Source: Hymenopus coronatus (lineage: Eukaryota; Arthropoda; Insecta; Mantodea; Hymenopodidae). Taken from it: 64,000 bases of DNA. Within the stretch, counting starts at the first letter, position 1. Each line of letters starts with the position of its first letter. This document shows, piece after piece, positions 45,669 to 54,893 of the stretch. The DNA is taken from assembly GCA_030762935.1 (NCBI GenBank), contig CM060900.1, positions 283,856,284 to 283,920,283 on the forward strand. Direction: 5' to 3'. The translations under genes were made by a program, and so were the position numbers. The notes under the pieces were generated by a model, which saw only the letters and a list, made by a program, of their open reading frames with translations, was not told the origin of the DNA and did not search any database.

Positions 45669-46430
45669 TCATGCTATGATCCTAGATGACTTTAGATCTT
45701 GAATTATTTCGTTGATGTCCTGGTTGTGATTGTTATTTCCAGCGTCTTTGTATGCGGTGAGTAGTCTCAGTCGATTCACTAGTGTATTTGGGTCGTTCCA
45801 ATAGATGTAATCTTGCTCTCTCTCGGGATGATGTTCTTTCCATTCCAATCTCAATCCTTTGTGCTTATTGATTAGTTGGCGTAAAATGCTTTTATACTTG
45901 TAAGCTTAGCTCTGTCTCAGCCGTCCTTGCCTGACAAACTTTTGACGGTGCACTTGTGTTGATTCTAGAATCCTTCTATAAGCTTCCAGATCCTCCTCGT
46001 TGTAGACATGCATTTCAGAAAATGCCTTAAAGATGAACTCGTTCAATCCTGGTGTAGCATTGAATTTCTCTTGTCCTACTCTAATCTGATTATTTATGAA
46101 ATCAATCATTTTGCTTCCTAGCATGTACATTCCATCCTCGTATCGCACTCCGTACAGTGTATCTATTTCATCCTTGTGTTTCATTCGAACTTGTTTCAGG
46201 TAGATAGAAATGTTCTCGTCTTTCACGTCTTTAGCCGATATAGAAGGAAGGGAGTTCTTCTTATTCTGAATATCTAGTATATCTCGAAGCGGTTCTGTTA
46301 CAGGTTGAAGTGCTTCTCTCATAACTCTCTGAGTTTCGAATTTCTGTCCCCTGAGATCTCGCAGCTTTTCTCTGACTGCTTTTGCATGTTTAGCTACAGA
46401 TTCTTTAAGCCTTATACTTTGGCTATCCAT
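45669..46430 (-). pseudogene. Conserved Polinton protein (coiled N-terminus, YWNDPN C-terminus)
   Basis: ATG at 46,428-46,430 (MDSQSIRLKES) gives about 253 codons with a single in-frame stop at 45,906-45,908. The N-terminus is helical and charged (VREKLRDLRGQKF). The middle reads IDTLYGVRYEDGMYMLGSKM and FNATPGLNEFIFKAF. The C-terminus has IYWNDPNTLVNRLRLLTAY and AGNNNHNQDINEIIQDLKSS. From memory, this three-part arrangement is seen in uncharacterised proteins next to integrase in other Polintons/adintoviruses. Function unknown. A TATA box lies 32 bp upstream of the ATG. Confidence 0.75.
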
Positions 46431-46461
46431 CTTGAAGTGAAATGATTTGTCCAACTCTCTC

Positions 46462-46471
46462 CTATTTATAG
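46462..46471 (-). promoter_or_regulatory. TATA box for the conserved minus-strand gene
   Basis: On the minus strand CTATAAATAGGAGAGAGTTG, about 32 bp before the ATG at 46,430. That leaves almost no 5' untranslated region if transcription starts about 30 bp downstream of the TATA. Confidence 0.6.
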
Positions 46472-46649
46472 TTTGCTTTGTCTAATCAGATCATGTCAAT
46501 TTATATGCAATTTTTAGAGTGATATTTAGAATGTGATCGTCTTTGGCCCTTGTAGCATAAGCAGTGAAGGTTATGGCGTCATCTTCTTTAATAGCTGTAG
46601 GATACCTCTCAATTGTATTATTATTATTTATTTCAGTTATCGTAATTGC

Positions 46650-47500
46650 CTATGGAGAAGGTGGATGTGATAAAATACTACATTCAATCAGTTCCCCATC
46701 TATAGGAAATGTATAGGAATCGAAACCCAACACTAACTCATATCTTAGTGAACCGCCCTTGTATGGTTTTGTTTGTAGTGAAACGATCAGCTTTCCTTGC
46801 ATTTGATCTAGTAAAGCATTTATGACATTGACCTGGGTTTTAAGAATGCTGATACTATCCATTGATGTGGTAAGATGTTCATCCATAGAGCATTGTCTAT
46901 TTCCTAGGGCCTCCAGATGTTTGCCTACAGTTGCAACAATATCTTTAGTTGCTGCACCTAGAGATTTGCTTAAGCTTGATTGTGGTTCATTTTGTTTCCT
47001 TGTGATGAGATGCGTAACATATTTCTTATTTGCTGCATCTCTGTCGTGTACAGGATCTGCTACTTCCGTTATTCTTCTTTTTTTAAAAAAATCGTCATTA
47101 GAATCGATTAAAGTAGTTCTTGAATTTATGTAGTCTGATATAAACTTCCTGTTAGGAACGTCAGTATCATTTTCAGGAAGTAACAAGGATTTCAGTCTTA
47201 TGGTATCCAGTATGATATTTTCAGCATCCCTCTTCAAGGCATTTTTAGCAAGGTATGACATTAGACCTTCATACTGAGTTTCTAGATATTTTTAATGTAA
47301 TTCCTAAGCATAACTTCAAGTTCTCTCATTCGTTGCTATGATGTTTTTTCAGCAAACTCTTGCAAACGTTCTTCTGTAGATGTCGAAAGCGCATCAATGT
47401 AGCGTTTAGTTGCTACATCGCTCTCTTCTTCAGGATCTTGAACATTGCATAACCTCCTTTTCTTGAATTGGAAGTTGCCTCTCAGCTTATGATAAAGTGA
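46650..47500 (-). pseudogene. Fibre-like Polinton protein with repeated tail-fibre motif
   Basis: The open block 46,650-47,261 (203 codons) contains FFKKRRITEVADPVHDRDAA followed by NKKYVTHL. Upstream, across stops and a frameshift, 47,330-47,490 contains FKKRRLCNVQDPEEESDVAT followed by KRYIDAL. The pattern I-x-V-x-DP-x4-D-x-A-x-K-x-Y-V/I is typical of trimeric phage tail-fibre segments. The rest is helical with heptad-like spacing (SMDSISILKTQVNVINALLD). A receptor-binding or spike role is inference. The C-terminal GGSLRYELVLGFDSYTFP may be the head domain. The start is not determined. Confidence 0.55.
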
Positions 47501-47748
47501 CTAAGGACGCGTTTAATAGAGACGTCTCTCTGCGATCCGAACCTGTCAATACTCATTCTGAGCTACGAATGATAGGATTCTTTCTTATCTATCTTAATAT
47601 ATACATCAAACCCCTTTCTATACGGACCCTCGTTCATGGGGAATTCTGCAACTATGACTACAAAGGGTCTTCCTTCTGCTGAACTCTCCCAAACACTTTT
47701 GCACAAATCTTTAAATTCTTTGAATGTCATATCTGTGTTTACATAATC

Positions 47749-47751
<3 letters not shown>

Positions 47752-47790
<39 letters not shown>
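47752..47790. repeat. (TA)n tract inside the ATPase gene
   Basis: About 19 TA units replacing a few residues of the ATPase between DNSNLK and the EDYVNTDM block. The expansion keeps the reading frame. Confidence 0.95.
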
Positions 47791-47791
<1 letters not shown>

Positions 47792-48052
47792 TTCAAGTTT
47801 GAATTGTCTTGTCTGAAGAACATGATCATGTTTGTATTATCTCGAATTAAACGTTTCGATACCTTGGCATAGGATTGTGCTAACTATAAGGAGTCTATAT
47901 TTCGATGTCTACCCATGTTATAAAATGACGCAATCTTCCCCTGCTTTTCAGTTATGACGTCATCAAATATAAAAATTGAACTTTCCTTAACTTCTGATAG
48001 GTGTAGGATACTTTCTCCATCTTCAAAGGTATTCATTTCTATGCCTTCAATG

Positions 48053-48300
48053 TTTTTTTTTTTGGTAGTGTTTAACGCCCGCTTTAACTACTAATGGCAC
48101 CGCAGGCGGTGACACTGATGATCCATGAATGATGATGGAGCACCGGTGGAATGCGATGGCGGGGGAAACCGGAGTACCCGGAGAAAACCCGCCCCAGCGC
48201 CGTTTTGTCCACCACAAATCTCACATGCGGTCGCTTGGGATCGAACCCCGACCATCTAGATGAGAGTCGAGTGGTCTAACCACTCGGCCACGGCGCGGCC
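48053..48300 (-). mobile_element. SINE-A copy 3 inserted in the Polinton ATPase, with TSD
   Basis: Complete SINE. On the minus strand it starts GGCCGCGCCGTGGCCGAGTG, has B-box GGTTCGATCCC and ends GTGTTTAAC-complement plus an A-run. CTTCAATG is duplicated on each side (48,045-48,052 and 48,301-48,308), extending into the T-run. It is near-identical to copy 2 over much of its length, so it is probably a fairly recent insertion. Confidence 0.95.
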
Positions 48301-48565
48301 CTTCAATGTTTTCCAGGAGTTTAATCAGATATTGATACTTTGGCTGATAGAGAGACTTTGAGTAGATGTACAAGTTTTCAAAACGAAGACCATTCTCGTG
48401 TAGAATCATATTCAGTGATACATTCGTCTTTCCTGCACTTGAACTTCCTAAGATAAGAGCTCTAACGTTGCATGGAAACAACTTTCCGTGGCGATCGCAT
48501 CTTAGATCACTTTCAAAATCTAGAACTTGTATCGGTAGTGAGCACTCTTGCTTGATAAGCTCCAT

Positions 48566-48703
48566 CTCATAAACTTAACTATAAATTGAATAGTTAATGA
48601 ATATATACCACCTCCCCCACCCCCCTTTGCCCCTTGATATGAATTCCGCTATCAACCCTCGTGTATAAAAGGATGTGTCAATGGGAAATAACATTAGTAT
48701 ACA
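48566..48703. promoter_or_regulatory. Divergent promoter between ATPase and virion genes
   Basis: 138 bp between the ATPase ATG (minus) and the PLA2-like ATG (plus). TATAAAA at 48,664-48,670 is 40 bp before the plus-strand ATG at 48,704. An AT-rich word ACTATAAATT near 48,580 lies toward the minus-strand gene. A C-run (48,609-48,625) separates them. Confidence 0.6.
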
Positions 48704-49433
48704 ATGAGACCTAGAAGCGCTAAGATCAAAAGAGGATCTGATATAATTAACAAACTCATTAATTTGCTACCATTTGAAGCACGGTTAATGGGTTATAGAT
48801 ATTGTGTTCCTGGAACAAAACTGGAAAAACGTCTAAAGAGAGGAGATACAGGCATTAATCCTCTAGATGAAGCCTGCAAACTTTACGATATAGCCTTCGC
48901 TGAGCACATAGACGCTGCTTCAAGAAACATTGCAGACAAGATATTGGCAGAGAAGGCTTGGAGTAGAGTACAATCATCTGATTCGAGCATAGGAGAAAAG
49001 TTAGCAGCAAGACTTGTAACTAGAATTATGAAAGGAAAAGTTTCACTTGGTGCCGGCTATAAGAAGAAGAAGCACGGTGGATTGTTACCGCTTATTCCTA
49101 TTATCGCCGCGCTGGGAGCTGCTGCAGGAGGTGCAGCCCAAATTGCATCTGCAGTGAATAAAAAAAGCTGCAGACCGTCAAATTGCAGAAATGCCAAGAC
49201 ATAATAAAGCTATGGAAGCAAAAGGAAAAAGTCTTCCTAAGAAAAAGAGGAGAGGAAATTTATTGACAGTGCAGCCTCTGGCTATCGCTTCTAAAGTCGC
49301 CAGAAGCTTAAAAAGAAATAATGATATTAAAGGAAACGGGTTAAAGTCAGGAAAGGGGAAGAATCGCAAGATCAGCAAGAATGAGTCAAAAAACTCGGGG
49401 AGAGGGTTATACTTATACCCGAAAAAGCCTTGA
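48704..49433 (+). pseudogene. PLA2-like minor virion protein with basic glycine-rich tail
   Basis: ATG 48,704. A Ca-loop-like YRYCVPGT near residue 28 and the helix NPLDEACKLYDIAFAEH follow the parvovirus VP1/Polinton phospholipase A2 pattern, in which a His-Asp pair is expected. Here the position of the catalytic His is Tyr (KLYDIAF). Next come a helical segment (KILAEKAWSRV) and a hydrophobic LLPLIPIIAALGAAAGGAAQ, like a membrane-active or core-peptide segment. A frameshift in an A-run near 49,165 is followed by a Lys/Arg-rich part and GRGLYLYPKKP before TGA at 49,431. In relatives this protein is thought to help membrane escape and core packing. Here it is doubly compromised. Confidence 0.8.
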
Positions 49434-49761
49434 GCAATATTGATATAGGGATGTATGCTAAACGCTTGAAGATCCCTTATTTTAGAGGTGTATATATGAT
49501 AGACAATCTACCTTCAAACATTCATTTCAATGAGAGGATTATTGTGAATTTGGATACAACTCATAATGAGGCCACTCATTGGGTTGCTGTAAAAAAAGTT
49601 GGAAAGACACATTTTATTTTGATAGTTTCGGCAACCTGAAGCCTCCAAAAGAGATAGAGAGATACCTCAGTGGAGTTAAGATAATGTATAATAGGAATAG
49701 GTTGCAGGATTTTAGCTCAATCATCTGCGGACACCTGTGGTTACAATTTCTCTCGCAATGA
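49430..49761 (+). pseudogene. Adenain-like cysteine protease, one frameshift
   Basis: Capsid-maturation protease of the adenovirus/Polinton type (Ulp1-like fold). The order IPYFRGVYMIDNLPSN, then IVNLDTTHNEATHWVAVKK (catalytic His in THW), then YFDSFGNLKPPKEIERYL and finally the Cys in IICGHLWLQFL matches the family. A 1-bp shift near 49,610-49,625 separates the His half from the Cys half. No ATG is found at the junction with the preceding gene: the frame opens with TTG AGC at 49,430 or the internal ATG at 49,451. Its TGA overlaps the penton ATG. Confidence 0.85.
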
Positions 49762-50466
49762 GTTATACTATTGCTGCTAGAGGTACTGATTCAGTGTTCA
49801 CCACATAGCTAAATCCTCCTCTGCAGCTCGATTCTGAAGGATATTATGAGAGTGCCCCTTTGAACTTTGATACCTTTTATTCCATTCCAAACGTTGACGA
49901 TGGTAATAATCGTTTTCATTACATTTTGAATGATGAGCTAAAAGTAAGCGAAATTCCTTCTGGAACATATGTGATTGCTGATATCAATATATTCCTGAAG
50001 ATTAAACTGGGGTTGGAAAGTGATGTGTTCTTTTTTAGACCGAATAATAATAAAACCATGAAGGCCGAAGTGAATTGCACCCACACTATGGATTTCTCAA
50101 AAAAAACATTCTACTGGTTGGCTTTTAGGCTGTTCAAATACTACTGTTATTCCTCCTGAAAAGATGGTTGAATCCGATTTCCTCGTAAACATATTTAACG
50201 TCAGCATCATTCGAGTTGAGTGGAGTAATGCAACAGGCTTCTTCATTAATGGTAGGAGCGCACACTCAATATACGAGTTCTTTCCTTCTGTTGCACCTGG
50301 ATATCATATTTCTCAAGAACCATCAAATCCGATATACCTGCCAATCATCAATTCTAACTTTATTGATCAAATCACTCTTCGAGTCGTCGATCAAGACGGA
50401 AACCTCATCAACTTTAGTAACGAGGATGTGAGCATAAGGCTTCATCTCCGACGAAATGGGAATTGA
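49758..50466 (+). pseudogene. Penton-like minor capsid protein, stop and frameshift
   Basis: Single-jelly-roll vertex protein of Polintons. ATG at 49,758 (MSYTIAARG), in-frame TAG at 49,806, then SIPNVDDGNNRFHYIL and SEIPSGTYVIADINIFLKIK. A frameshift near 50,110 leads to ESDFLVNIFNVSIIRVEWSN, SIYEFFPSVAPGYHISQEP and ITLRVVDQDGNLINFSNEDV, ending SIRLHLRRNGN. The closing VDQ..GxLINF..E.xxIRLH block is the family signature as I know it. It follows the protease with a 4-bp ATGA overlap. Confidence 0.82.
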
Positions 50467-50595
50467 TTTTAAGCTCCGTCATCAAATATATAATAAGCGT
50501 GGAATTCATCGTACTCAACGTATTCTGCCTACAACTATCAGTCTGTTAACATCGTGCAGTCGCAGGATCCTCGAAGCATTGGGATATAGAATCTT

Positions 50596-51721
50596 ATGAT
50601 GGATATCTTCAATGTGACAGGCACGCCTATCTTTGACGACAAGATTACCAAAGAATAGGAGCATGAGTTTCTATCGTATAATTCATCGGCTCTTGGTGCC
50701 AATGATGAGATTAGGATACATTGCCTAGCAAGAGTTTTCTCTACATTGAAGGATCGATTGCTAAAGCTGATGGAAGTGTAACTACTGCCAAAAATAGAAA
50801 TAATGCTATTGCATTCATGTTTGAAGAAATTCGACTGGATATGAATGGTTCGACTATAAATAGAACCAGAAATCCTGGTATCTCAACAACGATGCGCAAT
50901 TATGCAGCTCTCAACTCAATGGAATCAAGACGATTGCTAAATTCCGGATGGGCTTACCCTGGGAATGATGTTGACATTGTGCACTCTGCAAGCGGAATGT
51001 TCAATGGCATAGTTCCGTTATCGATGCTCCTGGGATTCGCTGATGATCACAAGGAACTAATCCTGAAGCAAGTTTGAGCTGGTGCTGATTCGAAGCAAGG
51101 ACTCTAGAAACTATGGTAGCTCATACTGGAGCAGAAGACGCAGTTGTTAAACTAACACGAATCGAATGGAGAATGCTTGTAATGCGATTTTCTGATAGTG
51201 AGAAAGTGGAGTTTCTCAAGACAGTTAAGGCAGATATGACCCTACACGTCGCTTAACGAACAATGGATCTTCATACGCAACCTGCTGTTCCTCAAACAAA
51301 ATCATTTACATGGAACGTTGCGACAACATCCAAGACTGGGAAGCCTAGTTTTGTTATAGTAGGAGCTCAAACATCCAGAATAAACGATGCAAAAAAGAAC
51401 TGCTCCCAGTTTGACCATTGTAATATAACTAAGCTGAGACTTTATCGCAATAGCGAAAGTTATCCTTGTCATGACATGAATTTGGACTTTGGTAACTCTA
51501 GATTCGCTTCTTTATATGAAATGTACTCTAGGTTTCAGGGCTCGTATTACAATAGAGAGAATTACCCCTTATTGCAGAGAAAAGATTTTCTCGCATATGC
51601 TCCGTTATTCACTATTGACTGCTCTCACCAAACGGAGGAGACAGTCAAAGGAGCTGTAAATATTAGACTCGAAATTCAAGCGAGTGCTAATATCCCCCTC
51701 AGACGTCTTTATATTGTCTGA
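50596..51721 (+). pseudogene. Double-jelly-roll major capsid protein, decayed
   Basis: Hexon-like capsid. ATG at 50,596 (MMDIFNVTGTPIFDDKITKE), an immediate stop near 50,657, and a frameshift near 50,722 into SFLYIEGSIAKADGS. The open block to 51,077 includes MFNGIVPLSMLLGFADDHKE. The middle 51,060-51,260 is broken by at least two shifts (FELVLIRSKDSRN, then LTRIEWRMLVMRFSDSEKVE). The C-terminal block 51,263-51,721 is intact: HTQPAVPQTKSFTWNVATTS, CSQFDHCNITKLRLYRNSES, LYEMYSRFQGSYYNRENYPL and RLEIQASANIPLRRLYIV. AATAAA lies at about 51,839. Confidence 0.92.
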
Positions 51722-52068
51722 TTATTCATGATAAAGTATTAACCTACAAGCCGTTAACACATGTCATGCAATCTCTGATTTAGTGGTATAATTATAAGGA
51801 ACTGGATGTGAAAGTTTTGTAAGGTTCTCCTTTTGTGAAATAAACAACATAATTATGAAATTGTATGTCCATGTCTTTTTATTTCTCTGAGTGATTCCAA
51901 TACATACCTTCTCCATTTCCTCTTTCCTACATAGAGCTCATTATTTACACTAGGCAAATTGCGTAAATTCCTCTCAATAAATGAACAGGTTCTTTTTAGA
52001 CCATTTATGCCTTCGTTTTTTAAAAATATCTTTCCATCATTTAGAGCTGTATTGAAAAGGCTAATGCA

Positions 52069-53361
52069 CTAATTTTCCATAGTTGCAATAACATATGAGA
52101 ACACTATATTTTCACTGTATTCTCGATACGCGCACTTTTGTCCTTTGGTAAATTTGTCAAATTCTGGGAGGCTTTTGTAGACTATCGCCCTGTCTAGCAG
52201 AACCATATACACAAATTTATTATTGTCACTTATGATGAAAAGCACTGGATTGTCGTAATAAAATCCTACACTTGCCCTACGCACTTTAGCAATTGAGACG
52301 TCTTGGAACCCGTTTCGATGTATTAACGCAGTCTTCATTGTTCTCTGGACTAGGCTGTTGCTCCATAATATTGAGCATTCGAGCTTCAAGTGCTCTCAGT
52401 TTCCTGAGATGAGTTGCAAATGAATTCTTCTCCTTTTTGTGTGTGTTTTCATGTGGGATAGCATACTCAAAGCCCTTCTTAACGTGTTAATGTCTTCTTT
52501 AATTAATGTTATGAAATGTTCTACACACCTTGGGTGTTTTGGGGTATTCTCGGCTAATTAATTATCATGTCTTTGGTCTGCATTGACATCATAATGTATA
52601 ATGCAATCGTGCCACGAATCTGTAACGCAGACGTCTACTTCATCCACATCAGTCCTCTCAGTATCTAGATATACCGGAGGCACCGGAGTTGTGTCCCGAA
52701 TTCTGAAAGCATGAAAAATTGATATTTAGTTTTATACTTAATGTGAATTTGCTTGTTCTGCTGCCATTTTTTCACGTTGTATTTACTTTTGCTTCATCTG
52801 TCTTCGACGATACACACTGCAGTCGAGATTGCATATATAATATGACGTTATTCTGTCATGTTCTGCAGGGTTTGAATATAACACCACATGAGCGTGTCTA
52901 TTGCACAACTCAGAATGGTGCTGGGTGACATGTATGGTTCTAAAGACATCCATTTCATCTGGGTCGTCTCCATAAAATTCTGGTGTGAGAGGTTCCCTGA
53001 AAAAAATAATTGTTTTCAATTAGTTATTATTAATATATTTTATGCGATTTTTTTAAAAAAAATAATGCTATACTTACAAAATCTTCCTTTCGTAGACAGG
53101 GCAGTTCTCTGTGCAAACATGTCGCGAAGACATTTGATCGTGATACGATGGATTGGCACACAGAATTGTATGCATTAGACCATTGCACGATTCAGTGTGG
53201 AAGTAGGTGTAATGGTGGGCTTCTTCTCCACACTCACTCCAGAGTTCGTCCATATCCTCAAATGTTTTTACGTCATTTATAGTGAAAGCTTTAAAAGTAG
53301 ACCTAGTGTAATGTTGACTGTTGTGCTGATGTGTTGCTTCTATAGAAACATGGCTATACAT
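52069..53361 (-). pseudogene. Three-exon Polinton right-end gene with duplicated Cys/His module
   Basis: Exon A about 53,078-53,361 (donor TTTT|GTAAGTAT), exon B 52,787-52,996 (acceptor TTTTTTTCAG, donor AAAA|GTAAATAC), exon C from 52,702 (acceptor GCTTTCAG). Both junctions are phase 2 and keep one frame. Exon A has ESCNGLMHTILCANPSYHDQ then VCTENCPVYER. Exon B has ELCNRHAHVVLYSNPAEHDR then ICNLDCSVYRR. So one Cys/His module occurs twice. Exon C is acidic (TERTDVDEVDV) with stops at 52,558 and near 52,395, then an open C-terminal block FYYDNPVLFIISDNNKFVYM. The family is unrecognised. Exon A may start at the ATG at 53,361 or at an acceptor near 53,339. Confidence 0.6.
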
Positions 53362-53749
53362 GTTTTTTGTTCCTTAATAGCGAAAAGGTGGGAATGGCGT
53401 CCTATCTTGATTTAATGGTTTGGGGAGGCAGGTGCATTCCCACGCTTGGATAGGTAAAGGCTGCAGGCTCGAACTTGTCATTGACGTAGATATATTAGAA
53501 GGGTAAAGAATGCGACCCTATTCTAAATTCTTAATATCAAAGGCTTTCTAAAGAGCTGGTTGATATTGGAATGCTGTTATTATTTACATTCTGATTGTTA
53601 TCGATGGTAGCTACATGAGGGGCGTGGTGATTTATAATGCTGTTTCTTTGTTGATATTCCCTGGATTTCAATTGTAAGTTTAAGGAAGGAAGGGGGTGTA
53701 TAGTTAAATTGTGCTTGCACGTCTTTGGTGTCATGTGAGCTCTAACTTG
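53362..53749. other. Noncoding or first-exon region inside the right TIR
   Basis: A minus-strand open stretch at 53,537-53,734 (RNSIINHHAPHVATIDNNQN) could be part of an upstream exon of the right-end gene, but I see no supporting motif or clear splice pair. Confidence 0.3.
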
Positions 53750-54162
53750 TCCAAACAGAAAAAATATTATGCCATCTTGTCATCATATACTTGAAAATGC
53801 CAATTCATTCACCATTAAATGAATTATAGTAAATATTCAAATCTGGTAATTAATAAAGTTTTTATTTTGCAATGATAGGAAAAATCGGATTGTATAATTA
53901 CAATCTTCGTTAAATTTCAATTGGAATTGACCCCTCAAACTCCCTTGAAGCTCAATAATTGACGTTTTTCGAGAGGGGCGCGGTCCGCGGGCTCATTAAT
54001 ATGCATCAATGATTGATAGCTGTCTGATATGCAAATAAATTGCTCTAATTATTATTCAAATTTTTATATGAAAATTTTTGTTATGCAAATTATTTAATTA
54101 TGCAAATTATTTGCTCTGATTATTATGCAAATGAGGGCCAGATGTAACCTTTATATACTACT
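53750..54162 (-). repeat. Polinton right terminal inverted repeat
   Basis: Inverse of 36,574-36,987, ending CCTTTATATACTACT at 54,162. Immediately followed by the TSD GCGGGT. Confidence 0.95.
54029..54132. promoter_or_regulatory. Octamer-motif array in the right TIR
   Basis: Four perfect ATGCAAAT words at 54,029, 54,083, 54,100 and 54,125. The outermost starts 30 bp inside the terminus, as in the left TIR. The octamer is the consensus site for POU/Oct-1 proteins. Confidence 0.65.
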
Positions 54163-54168
54163 GCGGGT

Positions 54169-54840
54169 TCCCCACGTAAAAGATGCTGCAGAATAAAACC
54201 GCAATGGCCGTACGCAGTCGCGCTTAAACCATCTCATCGCGGCGACATGCACGCGAGGAAGTAGGCCAGGGGACAGGAAGGGATTTGAGCGCTCTCAGTT
54301 TGTTGTTACGCATCCCGGACTATTCCGCGAACCAGCGCGAAAGAATAGCCCGGCGCAGGTGAACACGAATACCACCTGGAGGAACGCTGGTGCTAAAAAC
54401 ATGAGGCAATAAAACTGCAGACTTGGCAGCTGTGTCCGCTTGTTCGTTTCCGCTCACACCTACGTGACCAGGAATCCAAGCAAACAACACGCAGACGCCA
54501 GCGTCAGCGAGCGAATGCAGGCGAACCTGTATACGCTGTATCAACGGAAGGCAAGGATACAGCTCACGCTGGACCTGTAGTGCACTGAGGGAATCACTAC
54601 AAATAACAAACTGCCTTAAATCCTGACCCCGGATAAAAACAAGAGCCTGATAGATACTAAAAAGTTCGGCGGTAAAAATCGAGCATTGCCCCAAAAGAAT
54701 AAATGTATAACTCCGCGAATTAAAAACGAAAGCACATCCCACACCACGATCTTCCTGGGAACCATCCGTATAAATAAAACAATGTTTGGGAAACCTGGCC
54801 TGCAGCTCTAAAAATGCAGCGCGTTCATAGCCACAGTAAA
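54169..54840 (-). pseudogene. RNase H domain of the split family B element
   Basis: Open from 54,742 to 54,320, with FTAELFSIYQAL, ICSDSLSALQVQREL and FAWIPGHVGVSGNEQADTAA, the usual E, D and H..D catalytic regions of LINE RNase H. The TDGS motif lies just upstream across a frameshift (about 54,770). It is truncated downstream by the Polinton insertion. Confidence 0.85.
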
Positions 54841-54893
54841 GTGCCTCAGTTAAGTTGGTGCCTTTGAACGTTAGGACTGACCATCACGTTTAC

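Larger units (their letters stand above)
47563..48565 (-). pseudogene. Polinton packaging ATPase (FtsK/HerA type), interrupted by a SINE
   Basis: Presumed DNA-packaging motor. ATG at 48,563-48,565 (MELIKQECSLPIQV). Walker A is LGSSSAGKTNVS near 48,420-48,455. The frame is interrupted by SINE-A at 48,053-48,300 and resumes with Walker B SSIFIFDDVITEKQ near 47,970. An arginine-rich segment YAKVSKRLIRDNTNMIMFFR follows an in-frame TAG at 47,883-47,885. The C-terminal VNTDMTFKEFKDLCK and YRKGFDVYIKI follow a TA microsatellite that has expanded in frame as a Tyr-Ile run. The gene is divergent from the PLA2-like gene. Confidence 0.9.
36574..54162. mobile_element. Polinton/Maverick (adintovirus-like) element, complete but decayed
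   Basis: 17,589 bp, within the family's usual 15-20 kb. It begins AGTAGTCTATAAAGG and ends with its inverted counterpart CCTTTATATACTACT, so the 5'-AG..CT-3' rule holds. Both ends are flanked by GCGGGT (36,568-36,573; 54,163-54,168), the expected 6-bp TSD. It carries protein-primed polymerase B, rve integrase, FtsK/HerA-type ATPase, adenain-type protease, penton, double-jelly-roll capsid, a PLA2-like virion protein and at least three accessory genes. Nearly every large gene has stops or frameshifts, so it is a fossil. Polintons are regarded as virus-like self-replicating transposons. No virion can come from this copy. Confidence 0.97.
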
